Assembly (NCBI GenBank): GCA_019802505.1
Contig: JAFMOC010000306.1
Coordinates: 186,001-250,000, forward strand
Length of the DNA stretch: 64,000 bases
Direction: 5' to 3'
Origin: Corydoras sp. C115
Lineage: Eukaryota > Chordata > Actinopteri > Siluriformes > Callichthyidae
Numbering within the stretch: the first letter of the stretch is position 1; the number at the start of each line of letters is the position of its first letter. The position numbers and the translations under genes were made by a program. Below the pieces are notes generated by a model. The model saw nothing but the letters and a program-made list of their open reading frames with translations, was not told the origin of the DNA and made no database searches. Shown here one piece after another: positions 1 to 64,000 of the stretch.

Positions 1-19
1 ATACCTGTTTTTATTTCAG

Positions 20-62961
<62,942 letters not shown>

Positions 62962-62963
62962 GT

Positions 62964-63005
<42 letters not shown>

Positions 63006-64000
63006 ACACTCATATTACGGGCCATGGACTCTAATTGTAAATTTACAAACATTTGTAATGAACAAAGACGCTATTTTAATTTTCTCACTTTCCAGTAATA
63101 AAAAGGTCACAGTGGAGGTCATTCTTATGCGTTTACAATGTTTTTCAAAGGAATGTAAATGTGATTTTATCTTAATTGTATTAAAAAAAGAAATCATGTT
63201 TGAAAAATCATGTTGGCAGCTTGCCAACAACCTCATACATATATATGCATATGCATTAGGTGATGACCGTCCTACACCTGCTGCTCAATCAATACCCCTA
63301 AAGATTTAAATCTATGCTAAGGATTGCTTTTAGATTATGATGTTGTATAAACCTGCCTGAACTACTCGTGAGAACACTCTGCAAAACTCAAAACTGGGAG
63401 TAACCATGTTCTTTCTCTGAGCCACACTGTAAATTTACTCAGAAATAGGGGAAGGTCAGCAAGAGTGAAGCGTCGAGTTAAAAAAAAAAAAAAAAAAAAA
63501 ACATCTTTGTGATAAATAATTTACAAATTGGAAAAAATAACTACAGCGGTCTAAAAGAAAACTGTCTAACTCTTAAATAATTGGACATCACAAAAAAAGT
63601 CAGCTCAGTATCTTAAATGCATAGAGTAGCACAATTTAACAATTCATGTGGTAAACTCAGCCATGAGAGGGGGGTGGGGGGACAGGGTCTAGCTGTCAAA
63701 CCTGAAGAATAACCCTACCCCTCTCACCATGGGGCAGCCGCCCTCCTGCCTGGGCCAGTCGAAGCCATGCATCATTTAGTTATTTAGAGCTTATAGAACG
63801 CTATATATTGTGTTGCACTGGCCCATTTCCTGAGCAGCACACCAGGAATACACACTGCACTCCATATGGCCAACATGTCGGTCTGTTAATAATAATCTGA
63901 GTATTTTATCTCTAACTTTTATTACTAAAGCTCACTGAAGCTTCGCTTGAGGAGGAATCCATCCACGGAAGCTTTTAGACACTTTAGTATTAATGCCTTT
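62962..64000 (+). other. dock2 intron, beginning only
   Basis: Starts with a (CA)n run (62966-63010), then unique AT-rich DNA with a poly-A run at 63481-63500. No further dock2 exon up to the window end; the next one should open with the residues preceding DHR-2. Confidence 0.8.

Overview
The window is ordinary vertebrate nuclear DNA, almost certainly from a teleost fish. Genes are split by GT-AG introns, the sequence is AT-rich and full of CA/TG, TA and CT microsatellites, and the introns carry fish-type tRNA-derived SINEs (DANA/Mermaid-like and V-SINE-tail-like), Tc1-like transposon relics and non-LTR retrotransposon remnants. The SINE types hint at an otophysan fish, perhaps a catfish; that is an inference from repeat resemblance only.

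One large gene spans the whole window on the + strand: the ortholog of DOCK2, the leukocyte Rac guanine-nucleotide exchange factor. I can place 31 consecutive coding exons from 20 to 62961 (about 1,111 codons) in a continuous reading frame. They run from inside the N-terminal SH3 domain, through the linker, the DHR-1 (C2-like, phosphoinositide-binding) domain and the helical armadillo-like middle, and stop just before the DHR-2 catalytic domain. The first exon(s) and the DHR-2 half lie outside. Nineteen exons are packed into the first 12.3 kb. After that introns expand: 7.0 kb (12323-19272), 7.6 kb (22654-30208), 4.0 kb (30352-34398) and 25.7 kb (34495-60217).

Nested in the 25.7-kb intron, on the opposite strand, is a second gene, insyn2b (formerly FAM196B, inhibitory synaptic factor 2B family), with three coding exons (42306-40844, 40575-40501, 36082-35920). 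The same antisense nesting exists in human (INSYN2B in DOCK2, INSYN2A in DOCK1), so the layout is an ancient conserved one. The two genes are not known to share a pathway (immune cell migration versus inhibitory synapse).

The rest is intronic. Its notable contents are six copies of one young SINE at five loci, four with perfect 12-15 bp target-site duplications and one as a 360-bp tandem pair; an inverted-repeat MITE-like family with the recurring motif GTAGTCCATCTG; long simple repeats, several touching splice sites (one 242-bp intron has TG repeats at both ends); and a likely GC-AG intron (1155-1330). I found no CRISPR, operon, phage or other novel gene system, and I do not claim one.
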